Below are positions 22,001-30,850 of a DNA stretch of 42,261 nucleotides, piece by piece. Positions within the stretch are counted from its first letter, which is position 1. Each line of letters begins with the position of its first letter. The notes under the pieces are model-generated. The model did not search any database, was not told the origin of the DNA, and saw nothing but the letters and a program-made list of their open reading frames with translations. Both the position numbers and the translations under genes were made by a program. The stretch comes from Patescibacteria group bacterium (GTDB lineage: Bacteria; Patescibacteriota; Minisyncoccia; UBA6257; GWB1-50-10), in contig JANBVK010000001.1 of assembly GCA_024239035.1 (NCBI GenBank), positions 1 to 42,261 on the forward strand. The letters are read 5' to 3'.

Positions 22001-24205
22001 ATGGATGTTTTTATCAACAAACTTCTTGGTAAGGTAGGTCTTGTTCGTAAGTCAAGCATATCTACCTCATCTTCGTTGGGCGGCTCAGACCCTTTTGCGA
22101 TTTGGCGTGGCTCAAAAAAAATCTCAGTTGAAAAAGCAATGGGGGTGTACAGCGGTTGGGTTTACACTGCTGTGCGGGCAATTGCGGAAGAAATAGGGCG
22201 CATTCCTTTCCATTTATTTCAGATAAAGAAGGATGGATCGATTGAGGAGCTGTTCGATCATGATCTTCTTAATCTCTTGTTCGCTCCGAATCCGCATCAC
22301 ACAGGATACGAGCTGAAGTACAACACACTCGCACACCTCGAGCTCGGTGGGAATTCATATTGGTTACTTGACGGCGTTAAAAATGATACCGACCAACCGC
22401 GCAATATTTATTGGCTGAGTCCTAAGTACATGACGGTTGAGAAGGGCGAGATTCCTGAGATTGTAAAAGGTTACACTTACCGCATCGGATCAAAAACTAC
22501 AAAGTATCAGCCGCACGAAATTCTTCACATCCGTTATCCCGATCCCAACGATCCCTTTGAGGGTATCGGAACGGTGCAGTCAATCGCGCAATGGATCGAT
22601 GCGGATAACTATGCTACTGAATTCAATCGCCGCTTTTTCTTAAATGGTGCTCGGATCGGCGGATTTCTTGAGTCGGAAAACGCGCGCACTCCCGAACAGT
22701 TAGAATTTTTGAAAAAATCTTTTGAAGAAATTTATAAGGGTGTTGAGAACGCGTACAAGATAGCGGCGTTGCCGAAAGGGACAAGTTATAAAGAAGGTCA
22801 GTCAAAGATTAAGGACATGGACTTTGCGAATCTGCAGCGTGATAGCCGGGATAAGATACTCGCAGGATTCCGGGTGCCGAAAACTACCCTGGGCGCTGCC
22901 GAGAGCGACACTAACCGCGCCACTGCAGAGACCGCCGATTTCGTTTTCGCTGCCCGGACAATCAAACCCAAAATGGAACTGCTTGTTACATTTTTGAACG
23001 AGCGATTGGTGCCGCGATACGGTGACGACATATATCTCGACTTTGATAATCCAGTACCAGAGAACCGGGAACAGCGGATTAAAGAAATGGAAGCGGCCAC
23101 CGGCAAACAACCAGTGATAAGTATTAACGAGGCGCGCGAACAATACTTTACGCTGCCGCCTATTGAAAACGGTGATGCCGTAAGAGGCGACTTAATGAAA
23201 CAGCCGATCGGTGAACCCGAAAAGCGGCGGAAGAATGTGGTAAACATTAAAACCAAAAACGGCAGGACGATACCGAAAACAAGATTCGCCTTAAATCTGA
23301 AACGCAGAAAAGACGCATCGAAAGAGATCGCGGGTTGTCTCGTTGATGAGGTGAAAAAAATCGGAGAAGATGCAGAAAAGATAAAAGAAAGAGCGCAGCA
23401 GGGGATCGCAGAACTAAACGACGAACAGTACGAAGCTATCTGGAAAGTATTTATCACACGCATATCGCCATTTGAGAAGCGGCAAGTAGAGGCGTTGCGA
23501 GATTTCAACAGTAAGCAAAAAGATGAAGTGCTTAAGAATCTTGAGAGTGCTCTCAAGGCCCTCCCGGCAGAGAAAGCGATCAACCCCGATGATTTATTTA
23601 AAAAGGGTGAATGGGTTGGCGTGCTCGTTGATTTAGAGACACCAATCCTTACTGAACTCTATGAAGAGGAAGGATCCGCGGCTGCTGAGTTTCTGGGATT
23701 TGATGATTTAAACATTCTCACGCCCGCAAACAAAAAAGCGTTAGATGAGTCCGTTGAGCTCATGGCCGAATCCTACAACGAATCAACGCTGAAACTCCTT
23801 AAAAAGAAGCTTGAGGAAGGCCAGCGCGAGGGGTTGCCTCTTGAGGAGTTGAAGGAAACGGTCCGCAGCGTGTATGCCTTCAGTGATGAAGTGCGGGCAG
23901 AACGGGTTGCCCGGACAGAGACGTTTAGAATCGCTAACAAAGCGACAAAAGATGCCTGGAAAGAAACAGAAGTTGTAAAAACTATCAAGTGGTACACAGC
24001 TCAAGATGAACGGGTTGATCCTGAAATCTGTGCGCCGCTCCATGGGAAAGTGATCTCAATTGAAGATAACTTTTTCAATAAGGGAGATGAAATAGAACTC
24101 AGTAATGGTGGAACATTTAAGGTCGATTATGACGACGTGGGAAGTCCACCCATCCACGTCAGTTGCCGATGCTATATGAGACCGGAAGAAATAAGCATCG
24201 ATTAA
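22001..24205 (+). CDS. Portal protein fused to a MuF/SPP1-gp7-type head morphogenesis domain
   Basis: 734 aa. Residues 1-400 are an HK97-type portal (VYTAVRAIAEEIGRIPFHLF, YWLSPKYMTVEKGE, EILHIRYPDPNDPFEGIG, RVPKTTLGAAESDTNRAT), which forms the 12-fold DNA gate. The C-terminal 130 residues (VARTETFRIANKATKDAWKE, then APLHGKV and IHVSCRCYMRP) are a MuF minor head domain, usually a separate gene. No toxin domain follows. The terminator of element A stands directly before the start, so expression needs read-through or a second start of transcription. Confidence 0.92.
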   Translation: MDVFINKLLGKVGLVRKSSISTSSSLGGSDPFAIWRGSKKISVEKAMGVYSGWVYTAVRAIAEEIGRIPFHLFQIKKDGSIEELFDHDLLNLLFAPNPHHTGYELKYNTLAHLELGGNSYWLLDGVKNDTDQPRNIYWLSPKYMTVEKGEIPEIVKGYTYRIGSKTTKYQPHEILHIRYPDPNDPFEGIGTVQSIAQWIDADNYATEFNRRFFLNGARIGGFLESENARTPEQLEFLKKSFEEIYKGVENAYKIAALPKGTSYKEGQSKIKDMDFANLQRDSRDKILAGFRVPKTTLGAAESDTNRATAETADFVFAARTIKPKMELLVTFLNERLVPRYGDDIYLDFDNPVPENREQRIKEMEAATGKQPVISINEAREQYFTLPPIENGDAVRGDLMKQPIGEPEKRRKNVVNIKTKNGRTIPKTRFALNLKRRKDASKEIAGCLVDEVKKIGEDAEKIKERAQQGIAELNDEQYEAIWKVFITRISPFEKRQVEALRDFNSKQKDEVLKNLESALKALPAEKAINPDDLFKKGEWVGVLVDLETPILTELYEEEGSAAAEFLGFDDLNILTPANKKALDESVELMAESYNESTLKLLKKKLEEGQREGLPLEELKETVRSVYAFSDEVRAERVARTETFRIANKATKDAWKETEVVKTIKWYTAQDERVDPEICAPLHGKVISIEDNFFNKGDEIELSNGGTFKVDYDDVGSPPIHVSCRCYMRPEEISID

Positions 24206-24237
24206 GTCGAATAAACCAATAACTAAATTAAAATATT

Positions 24238-25398
24238 ATGAACGAAAAATTTAAAAAACTAACAGAGGAAATAAAGCAGAAACTTGAGGTACGCTTCAAA
24301 AGCGAGGAGGTGCAAAAGTCTATTGCAGTAATAAAAGAAGCCGAGGATACGGGGACGTTTGAGGTAATCATTTCAACCGCAGACGTTGACCGTGCGGGAG
24401 AGTCAATCAAACAAGAGGGTTGGGAACTCAGTTTTTATAAGAAGAATCCGATCGTCCTTTGGGCTCATGGTTACGATAGTTTGCCGATCGGTCTCACTGA
24501 GAGCATTGAGGTCCGCGATGGAAAATTGATTGCTAAAGGTAAGTTCGCGCCAAAAGAGGCCAATCCGTTCGCCGAGCAGATCCGCCGGCTATATGACCTT
24601 AAATTTATACGCACGGCAAGCGTCGGATTCATTCCGAAAGAAATGGAGGACAACGTAATCACAAAAGCAGAGCTTCTTGAGTGGAGCTTCGTTCCTATTC
24701 CTGCCAACCCCCAGGCGGTATCGCTTTTGACCGCTCAAAAATTAGATGTGGCAGAACTCGTCACAAAAGGAATTGTTATTAAGGAGGAAAGTGGAGATCA
24801 ACCGCCAGCAAAAAAGAAAGGAGAAATCTCAGACGAAGTGGAAGCAGGAGACAATTTAGACGAGAAATTTGGGAAATTAGATAAGGTATTCGATATCATA
24901 AATGCCTTCCTTGATGTTTATCTCCAGGACACAACCCCTGTTGGAAAATTTAATGATCTTCTCGCAGAGACAATAAAGCTGCTGCAAAAACTTATTGAAG
25001 GAGACGTAAAGGATACGGATGGTGAGGTAGAAAAAAGCATTAAGCTGGCCGGTTCACAGCGTATTCACGAGATGATCCGAGAGTTATACAAAAAAAAGGA
25101 CGATAAGAACAATAAGATCTCTTCCAAAGAAACGATAATTAATCAGTTAGAAAAAATAGTCGTTGCCTTGCGGGAACTGCCCAACGCAGCCACCCCGAAG
25201 GGTGACGCATCCGAGGAGCATCCACGAAGCGTGGATGGGATAAAAAAAAGGCCGAAGGATGCGGGAGTTGGTGACGGGCATGAGTTTAACGACTTTATAT
25301 TCGCGCGCGAACTCTTGCGTTCGTTTGATGAAAAGCTCAATGACGCTCTCGAACGCTTTAATAAAAAAGCACGAGAACGTTTTGAGTTAAAAAAATAG
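24238..25398 (+). CDS. HK97-type prohead protease with long C-terminal extension
   Basis: 386 aa. The protease core (about residues 35-170) has STADVDRAGESIKQEGWELS, the catalytic His in VLWAHGYD and the catalytic Ser in RTASVGFIP, followed by WSFVPIPANPQAV. The core matures the capsid by removing the scaffold. The other 210 residues are charged and helical and could be the scaffold itself fused to the protease, because no separate scaffold gene is seen and the next gene is the capsid. Confidence 0.88.
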   Translation: MNEKFKKLTEEIKQKLEVRFKSEEVQKSIAVIKEAEDTGTFEVIISTADVDRAGESIKQEGWELSFYKKNPIVLWAHGYDSLPIGLTESIEVRDGKLIAKGKFAPKEANPFAEQIRRLYDLKFIRTASVGFIPKEMEDNVITKAELLEWSFVPIPANPQAVSLLTAQKLDVAELVTKGIVIKEESGDQPPAKKKGEISDEVEAGDNLDEKFGKLDKVFDIINAFLDVYLQDTTPVGKFNDLLAETIKLLQKLIEGDVKDTDGEVEKSIKLAGSQRIHEMIRELYKKKDDKNNKISSKETIINQLEKIVVALRELPNAATPKGDASEEHPRSVDGIKKRPKDAGVGDGHEFNDFIFARELLRSFDEKLNDALERFNKKARERFELKK

Positions 25399-25400
25399 AT

Positions 25401-26594
25401 ATGAACGAAAAACAGTTAGAAGTACTTAGGGAACAGATGGCTTCTGTAATCGATAAAGTGATGGAAGAACGCCTTAGGCCGATTATCGGTGAGGAGGTTG
25501 CCGGTCAGGTGAAAAAGATTGTTGAGGATCTTCGCCTTGAGCGTGCGCTCTCTGGTAAAGACAAGACAGGTCTTTCTGATTCGATGAAAAGGGACTTTGT
25601 GAAAGTAGCGCAAGCTACCGCTTTAGGTGAGAAAATTGACAGCAAAGCAAACGAAGCTCTTATCGAAGAGCAGGATAACCGCGGTGGTTACCTTGTGGCG
25701 ACCGAAGTGGCGAACGCAATTCTTCGGATTGCGGCATCTGTCGGGCTTATTTCTTCTCAGGCCCAGCGATGGCCAATGAGCACGGACGAGAAACTCATTC
25801 CTAAATACACAGGAGCGTTCCTTGAAGGTGAATTCCTCGGCGTTGATGTGGCCGGTTCTGTTACGGGCATTACCTTTGCACAGGCACGACTCATCATCAA
25901 GAAATGGCAGCTTGCATTTGTGGTTGGAAACGATCTTTTGGCGGACGCGGGCGTTGACCTTGCTGACTGGCTTCTTGCCCTGGGCGGTGAGGCGCTGGCA
26001 AACATGTTTGACAAGCAGGGGTTCGCGGGAACCGGTGCACCATTTGTTGGTTTGCTTGAGAGCTCTGACGTTACGGTCTTTACTCTACCAACTGGTGAGG
26101 ACACTTTTGCTGAGTTCGATCCAGTTACGGACGCATCTGATGTTATTGCGCAGGTTGAGGAATCTGTCCTTAATGAATCTGCTTGGTACATGGAGCGAAC
26201 CGTATGGGCAAAGATTCGTGCAAAGAAAGATTCAAATGGGCAGCCATTACTTTCTTTGGGCGGGCAGCCATCAATGGCAGTTATACAGAACAACCCGACG
26301 GGCGGTGGCGTAAAGATAGCAGGTGAGATGATGGGTTATCCAGTGTTCACCAACCGGCATTTCCCAGCAAACTCTGCATCGGCCGTAAGCACAAAGTTTA
26401 TGGTCTTCGGCAACATGAAGGCGATGGCTATCGGTGACAGAGGTGAGATGCGGGTTGAGGAATTTCGGTCAGGTGATTTCGGTGGAAAGGAAATTGCGCG
26501 AGCGGATCAGCGGGCACTTATTTATAAGAGGCGCCTTGCTCTTACGATTGCTCTCGGCGCAGCATTCGCTGTAGTAAAGACAGCTGCATCCTAG
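25401..26594 (+). CDS. HK97-fold major capsid protein
   Basis: 397 aa. The first 80 residues are helical and charged, like a delta domain. The shell part shows EEQDNRGGYLVATEVANAIL, the E-loop region (GAFLEGEFLGVDVAGSVTGI), and late YPVFTNRHFP and GDRGEMRVEEF. It starts two bases after the protease stop, the usual order. Confidence 0.93.
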   Translation: MNEKQLEVLREQMASVIDKVMEERLRPIIGEEVAGQVKKIVEDLRLERALSGKDKTGLSDSMKRDFVKVAQATALGEKIDSKANEALIEEQDNRGGYLVATEVANAILRIAASVGLISSQAQRWPMSTDEKLIPKYTGAFLEGEFLGVDVAGSVTGITFAQARLIIKKWQLAFVVGNDLLADAGVDLADWLLALGGEALANMFDKQGFAGTGAPFVGLLESSDVTVFTLPTGEDTFAEFDPVTDASDVIAQVEESVLNESAWYMERTVWAKIRAKKDSNGQPLLSLGGQPSMAVIQNNPTGGGVKIAGEMMGYPVFTNRHFPANSASAVSTKFMVFGNMKAMAIGDRGEMRVEEFRSGDFGGKEIARADQRALIYKRRLALTIALGAAFAVVKTAAS

Positions 26595-26616
26595 GCTTAA
26601 GCAATAACTCTCTCTT

Positions 26617-26679
26617 AGCCGTGCTGATCCTCGGCGCGGCTATCAGAGAATTAGATCCAAACAGAGAATTAGATCCAAA
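26617..26679. repeat. Hairpin and 18-base tandem repeat behind the capsid gene
   Basis: An 8-bp stem AGCCGTGC/GCGCGGCT (26617-26641) without a T-run is followed by two exact copies of CAGAGAATTAGATCCAAA (26644-26661, 26662-26679). The hairpin could lower transcription after the very abundant capsid message or protect its 3' end. Confidence 0.65.
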
Positions 26680-26726
26680 AGTTATTAATCGAAAGGTCGA
26701 AATTTAATTAATTACTATTTATTTAC

Positions 26727-27122
26727 ATGAGCGATGTAACAAGAAAATACCGAGTTTTGAAACCAATCGGCTTTGACGGCAGGAAGGAAGTCGGAGAGAT
26801 CCTTGAGATCGACGAAGTTGTTGCGCAAAACATCGGTACGGATTATCTCGAAGAAGTGAAGGAAGGCGGAGGCGAGGGTAATCCTGCTCCCGCTAGTCCT
26901 GGTGAAGGTGAGCCAGCGGTTAATGGTGAGCCCTCAGTCGGCGGTGAAGGCGGTGAAGTGACAAAATCACAGTACAAGGTTCTTAAAGAGCTAGAGTATC
27001 CGGAAGGGACAGCACATGAGGAAGGCGCAGTTCTTGAATTAACAGATGAGGAAGCAGGCAAGTTTGCAGAAGGATCGATTGAAAAAGTAGAAGCTGGGGA
27101 GAGCGGAGGCAAGGGTAATTAA
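26727..27122 (+). CDS. Two-domain small virion protein with an internal duplication
   Basis: 131 aa. Residues 7-44 (KYRVLKPIGFDGRKEVGEIL) and about 82-121 (QYKVLKELEYPEGTAHEEGA) are related copies of one beta-rich unit, each with Glu-Val/Ile-Leu-x-(I/L)-(D/T)-(D/E)-E and an end in EEV or EKV. A Gly/Pro/Glu-rich linker joins them. Position after the capsid suggests a capsid-binding or decoration protein. AAAGGTCG is 35 bases upstream. Confidence 0.65.
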   Translation: MSDVTRKYRVLKPIGFDGRKEVGEILEIDEVVAQNIGTDYLEEVKEGGGEGNPAPASPGEGEPAVNGEPSVGGEGGEVTKSQYKVLKELEYPEGTAHEEGAVLELTDEEAGKFAEGSIEKVEAGESGGKGN

Positions 27123-27126
27123 TAAT

Positions 27127-27226
27127 AGCGTCCCAAACGATTAAGTTCGTGCTGGAGTCCCTGCTACGTCTGACACAGGCGCGGCAAAAAGTCGAGGGAC
27201 GAGGCGGGTGTCAACCCAAGGACGCT
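27127..27226 (+). ncRNA. Multi-branched RNA structure between two head genes
   Basis: A 100-base gap closes with AGCGTCC/GGACGCT (27127-27133, 27220-27226). Inside are GTCCCT/AGGGAC (27157-27162, 27195-27200) capped by CGTCTG-aca-CAGGCG, and a short GGGT-gtca-ACCC hairpin. No reading frame fits. No promoter is evident, so it would be part of the late message. Confidence 0.45.
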
Positions 27227-27247
27227 TAAGCGAAAGACAAAATAATA

Positions 27248-27646
27248 ATGAGAAGTTTATACGATGCAATTAAGTTCGTTACCACGCTCGTAGCAGCATC
27301 ACGAACGGCTGATGCTAACGGTGCGGCTGTTGATACCCAAGGGTTTAACAGCGCTGTTGCAGTGATTGATGTCGGTGTAGTTGATGAAACGACAGGAGAT
27401 GAAACCTACCTCTTTAAAGTTCAGGAAAGCGATACCTCTGGAGGTTCTTACGCCGATGTTACAGGTGCTTCATTGACAGTCACCGTAGCGAACGACAATA
27501 AAGCACATAAGATTCGTATTGTAGGCATTGGTTCTAATCGCAAGCGATGGTTGCGTGTGATATTGGACGTTGCTGGTACAACGCCAATCTGTCCATCGAG
27601 CGTTGTTATTGCACTTGGCCGCGCCTACCAGGAGCCACTAGCGTAG
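27248..27646 (+). CDS. Putative capsid decoration/minor head protein
   Basis: 132 aa. A beta-rich sequence (FNSAVAVIDVGVVDETTGDE, FKVQESDTSGGSYADVTGAS, RWLRVILDVAGTTPICPSSV) of the type seen in head decoration or head-stabilising proteins between capsid and connector genes. I cannot name a specific family. Confidence 0.55.
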   Translation: MRSLYDAIKFVTTLVAASRTADANGAAVDTQGFNSAVAVIDVGVVDETTGDETYLFKVQESDTSGGSYADVTGASLTVTVANDNKAHKIRIVGIGSNRKRWLRVILDVAGTTPICPSSVVIALGRAYQEPLA

Positions 27647-27676
27647 GCAATCTTACCAAGGATTGAACTCTAGCTA

Positions 27677-27729
27677 CGCGTCCTCTTTTCCGGTCATTGG
27701 AGGGGACGCGAAGCGAGGGCTGAACCCTC
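27677..27729 (+). ncRNA. Two adjacent hairpins before the connector gene
   Basis: CGCGTCC/GGACGCG (27677-27710) and GAGGG-ctgaa-CCCTC (27715-27729), in the 95-base gap. Like the gap at 27127, this is unusually structured for a late operon. No T-run follows. Confidence 0.5.
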
Positions 27730-27741
27730 AGAATTAAAAAC

Positions 27742-28380
27742 ATGGCGGAGAAACTACTTGCATATGCGCTGACCACAGTGCAAAGAGTTAAGGACAGAAT
27801 GAGTATAAGTGTTACTGATAGTGACACGCTTATTCAGCGGCTCATAAATGGGGTAACTGATTTCGTAGAAGGTGAATGCAACAGGCGATTTAAGGAAGAT
27901 ACCTACACCAACGAGGTCTACACGATTCACGGCGGGAAACGGGAGTTCGTGTTTTTAAAGCAAGCGCCTGTCTCCGTCCTTACTACGCTTGAATACCGGG
28001 CAGGAACACCCGGGAACCCGAACTACACCGCGTTCATCCGCGACAACTATGAGCTCCTGGAAGCCGGCAAGTCGGGAATCATAAAGATATTCGGCGGTGT
28101 TCCAAGGGGCATTGACTCAATCCGGGCAACGTATACTGCAGGATACAAAATCAATTTCGCAAACGCAGGTGATGCCGGTGATACAACTCCGACTCATACT
28201 TTACCTGCAGACTTAAGTGATCTCTGCGAACGATTGGTAGTGCGCTGGTTTAAAAAGCGGGATCAGGCCGGGAAAGAATCGCAAGCATTTGAAGGGGGAA
28301 CAATTACGTGGAAAGATCTTCTCGATAGCGAGGACCGGGACACTATTGCGCGATACGTACGGCTCGCACCATTTGTATAA
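27742..28380 (+). CDS. Head-tail connector (HK97 gp6 / SPP1 gp15-like)
   Basis: 212 aa. The N-terminal helices (LTTVQRVKDRMSISVTDSDT, then VEGECNRRF) and the central beta region (KREFVFLKQAPVSVLTTLEY, IRATYTAGY) are the typical pattern of connectors that close the portal ring and bind the tail. C-terminal helix with RWFKKRDQAG. Confidence 0.8.
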   Translation: MAEKLLAYALTTVQRVKDRMSISVTDSDTLIQRLINGVTDFVEGECNRRFKEDTYTNEVYTIHGGKREFVFLKQAPVSVLTTLEYRAGTPGNPNYTAFIRDNYELLEAGKSGIIKIFGGVPRGIDSIRATYTAGYKINFANAGDAGDTTPTHTLPADLSDLCERLVVRWFKKRDQAGKESQAFEGGTITWKDLLDSEDRDTIARYVRLAPFV

Positions 28381-28383
28381 ATC

Positions 28384-28842
28384 ATGAGTGAAATAAGAAT
28401 AAAAATTAAAGGATTAAACAGATTGCAAAGGGCGCTCAGGGAGTCGCCGAGGATTAGCGAACCGATCCTTCAGAGAACCATAGATGCGAGCCAGGCAGTA
28501 ATGGCAAAGCATACTGTGCGCGGGGTTGTGCCGTGGAAAACGGGGAATTTGCTGCAGTCGTTTCGGTTTAGTCGTGGCCGGCTCAGAGCACGATGGTTTC
28601 CAAAGGCAAATTACGCGCTTTTTGTCCATGAGGGTACGCGGCCGCACACTATACGAGTGAGGAATAAGCGGGTGCTTGCAAATAAAAAAACAGGCCAGAT
28701 ATTCGGGACCGTTGTTAATCACCCCGGGATGAAGCCAAACCGGTATATGAATCGGATTGTAGATCGATCAGAGAGAGACATTAAAACATTGTTCCAAAGG
28801 GCGGCGGAGAAAATAGCGAGCGCGATAGCAAGAAAAATTTAA
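28384..28842 (+). CDS. HK97 gp10-like tail/neck protein
   Basis: 152 aa. The typical core VVPWKTGNLLQSFRF (about residues 55-69), ANYALFVHEGTRPH (about 79-92) and PNRYMNRIVDRS near the end are those of HK97 gp10 family proteins at the head-tail joint. It starts three bases after the connector gene's stop. Confidence 0.85.
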   Translation: MSEIRIKIKGLNRLQRALRESPRISEPILQRTIDASQAVMAKHTVRGVVPWKTGNLLQSFRFSRGRLRARWFPKANYALFVHEGTRPHTIRVRNKRVLANKKTGQIFGTVVNHPGMKPNRYMNRIVDRSERDIKTLFQRAAEKIASAIARKI

Positions 28843-28843
28843 A

Positions 28844-29278
28844 ATGCTTACCGACATAAAAAATGAAATAAAAACTTTGCTTGATGCGCTCAAAACTGCA
28901 GGGACGCTCGGCTTTGTAATATCTACCGACTTTAAAAAGGACATTACCGATTACAATATCGGCAAATACCCCGCCGCGATTCTTGCTGCACCTTCAATTT
29001 CAAGTGAGGTGATCACCAACAGAGATAATTTAAGGACTTACAAATTTGACATTCTAATCCTAGAGAAGGGCGAAAACGTAACGTCGGCAAACCAAATCGA
29101 AACCCTTGTCGAGACAATTATTGATAAATTTGATAATGACCCAACGCTCAATGGGAAAGCGGACGGTGGGGTCGAGCCGTCCACATCAGAGCCCGAGGCG
29201 ACAACGATCGGTGACCAAACATACATTGCGTTTATCGTAACAATCCGCGCCCGGGCCACAAAAGCATTAACGTTTTAA
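28844..29278 (+). CDS. Putative tail terminator/completion protein
   Basis: 144 aa. The order gp6, gp10, this gene, tail tube points to the tail terminator. The sequence (IKNEIKTLLDALKTAGTLGF, YPAAILAAPSISSEVITNRD, TYKFDILILEKG) is compatible with that alpha-beta fold. The gene ends in TTTTAA, where a +1 slip would enter the next frame (see 29286). Confidence 0.7.
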   Translation: MLTDIKNEIKTLLDALKTAGTLGFVISTDFKKDITDYNIGKYPAAILAAPSISSEVITNRDNLRTYKFDILILEKGENVTSANQIETLVETIIDKFDNDPTLNGKADGGVEPSTSEPEATTIGDQTYIAFIVTIRARATKALTF

Positions 29279-29285
29279 TCATATA

Positions 29286-29447
29286 ATTGAAAAAGCGCAG
29301 AACAAACAAATAACGCAGCCGGACAAGGAGCAGCTGCAAGAGTTCCATTTCTCGGGTGGTTTGGAATATAAACCCCTCACGGTAAGAGCGAAAAACCGCG
29401 AGGAAGCTGAGAAGCTTTGGAAGGAACAACGTAAAAAGGTCGAGTAA
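29286..29447 (+). CDS. Small protein without a standard start codon
   Basis: The frame 29271-29447 is open and reads as protein (EKAQNKQITQPDKEQLQEFH, YKPLTVRAKNREEAEKLW), but it has no ATG or GTG and only one late TTG. An ATT at 29286 is the earliest plausible start. Otherwise it would be reached by a +1 slip of UUU at the end of the previous gene. It sits just before the tail tube gene. AAAGGTCG at 29435 is in its end, 35 bases before the tail tube ATG. Confidence 0.55.
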   Translation: MEKAQNKQITQPDKEQLQEFHFSGGLEYKPLTVRAKNREEAEKLWKEQRKKVE

Positions 29448-29469
29448 AACAAAATAATAAAATATAACC

Positions 29470-30447
29470 ATGAAAGGAATTGGAAAATTATTTCAACTGG
29501 GCATCACTAAGGAGGCGGTGCGGGGCACTGCGGAAGCGGCCACCACATACTGGATTCCGTGGTCAGAGCTTTCAATTGATGAAGCTGATGCGAAAGTTGC
29601 CGATGAGCAAAGCCGCGGAGTGATTGAGGATTCAGTAGGGGCTGAGATTGTAAAGCAATGGGCAGAGGGTAACCTTACCGCGCCAATTGCTGATAAACAT
29701 TTCCCGTTAGTTCTGCTTTCGGCGCTCGGAAGCATCGCGAGTGCTATTAAAGAAACCACTGCTTATAACCATACCGTGACAGTACAGCAAGGGGCGCAGC
29801 ATCAGAGCTTAACTCTGTTTGTTGATGATCCGCTCGGCGCGCAGGATTACAAACACGCGCTTGGTGTGGTGCAATCCCTTCAGATTCGCTACGAGAGAGA
29901 CAAATTTATTGACTACGTCGTGAGTCTACTTGCAAAGAAGGGGGCAACGGCAACGCTTACGCCAGCAAACACAACTGAGAACCGTTTTCTACCACAGCAC
30001 TTAACTTTCAAACTCGCTGCTAATCTGGCAGGGCTTGACGCTGCTCAAGCGACGAAGGTCAAGTTACTTACCTTGACGATTGATAAGAACCTTGAATCTG
30101 ATGACGTACTCGGAAATAAAGAGCCGGAGGACTTCCTTAATAAACAACTCACGATATCAGGTGAAGTTGAGGCAATCTGGGAGAATGAGACCGACTTCAA
30201 AAATGCAGCGGTTGCAGGAACACCGAAGGCAATGCGGATTGACCTCAAGAACAGCGATGTCACGATTGGTGCTTCATCAAACCCGCAAATTAAGATTGAT
30301 CTTGCAAAAGTGGTCTTTGAACCAGTGAGCCGGGCAATCACACTAGGAGATATTGTCACGCAGCGGCTCGCGTTCAAAGCACACTACTCGATATCGGATA
30401 GCAAGATGATCGAAATCGTTGCGACAAACGAAGTAACAAGTTACTAA
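29470..30447 (+). CDS. Major tail tube protein
   Basis: 325 aa. The pattern TKEAVRGTAEAATTYWIPWS at the start, a beta-sandwich middle (YNHTVTVQQGAQHQSLTLFV) and repeated long strands match siphovirus tail tube subunits. It lies between the tail terminator and the chaperone/tape measure. It stacks as hexamer rings around the tape measure. Confidence 0.82.
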   Translation: MKGIGKLFQLGITKEAVRGTAEAATTYWIPWSELSIDEADAKVADEQSRGVIEDSVGAEIVKQWAEGNLTAPIADKHFPLVLLSALGSIASAIKETTAYNHTVTVQQGAQHQSLTLFVDDPLGAQDYKHALGVVQSLQIRYERDKFIDYVVSLLAKKGATATLTPANTTENRFLPQHLTFKLAANLAGLDAAQATKVKLLTLTIDKNLESDDVLGNKEPEDFLNKQLTISGEVEAIWENETDFKNAAVAGTPKAMRIDLKNSDVTIGASSNPQIKIDLAKVVFEPVSRAITLGDIVTQRLAFKAHYSISDSKMIEIVATNEVTSY

Positions 30448-30449
30448 TC

Positions 30450-30473
30450 AAAACCCCGCTCATTGGAGCGGGG
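30450..30473 (-). terminator. Terminator for the minus-strand gene
   Basis: CCCCGCTC-attg-GAGCGGGG. On the minus strand it is followed by TTTTGATT; on the plus strand there is no T-run. It therefore serves the gene at 30503-30850, possibly slowing plus-strand transcription as well. Confidence 0.7.
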
Positions 30474-30502
30474 GAGAGAGCTAAGTTCTTTGAATCACGT
30501 AA

Positions 30503-30850
30503 TCATGGAGAATAATTAATATCTGGTGTCAGGGATTTTGCAAGACCGTTATCTGCAAAAATACTGCTTGCTGTTACAATCCACCGAGCACCAATCGAGT
30601 CAGTAACGATAAAACCTTCTCCGCCTAGATTACGTTCTGCAAGACCACTGAAAGCATAGTTTGGATTAAGAGAGATGATATGTTCTGCGTTGTTTAAAAT
30701 GAGTTGATTAACTCTATTTACTGCCTTAGGTCCAGTAAGATCTGCTGAATTAAAAAGCGAATCAAGAATAATGATTAGTAAAATAAATCCAATAAAATAT
30801 ATTAGCCAACGGAACCACCGTTTCCCCCATAATGATTTCTTATTATCCAT
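30503..30850 (-). CDS. Membrane-anchored moron protein (counter-oriented)
   Basis: 115 aa, the only convincing minus-strand gene in the prophage. A basic N-terminus (KKSLWGKRWFRW) is followed by one membrane segment (LIYFIGFILLIIILDSLF, about residues 16-33) and a soluble domain with a repeated strand pattern (GGEGFIVTDSIGARWIVTAS). It lies between the tail tube and chaperone genes with its own terminator. This is the classic place of a moron, expressed in the lysogen, so superinfection exclusion or a surface change is a reasonable guess; no family is recognised. Confidence 0.75.
   Translation of the reverse strand: MDNKKSLWGKRWFRWLIYFIGFILLIIILDSLFNSADLTGPKAVNRVNQLILNNAEHIISLNPNYAFSGLAERNLGGEGFIVTDSIGARWIVTASSIFADNGLAKSLTPDINYSP

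Noticed and set aside
22798-23583. 261-aa minus-strand ORF inside the portal gene
   Set aside because: It is antisense to a clearly conserved portal sequence, with a Ser/Arg-rich composition typical of shadow frames.
25757-26313. 178-aa minus and 163-aa plus ORFs inside the capsid gene
   Set aside because: Shadow frames of a recognised HK97-fold capsid gene; no start signals of their own.
27127-27226. phi29-type packaging RNA
   Set aside because: The branched shape and position near head genes invite the idea, but the terminase is of the usual tailed-phage type and no pRNA motif is seen.
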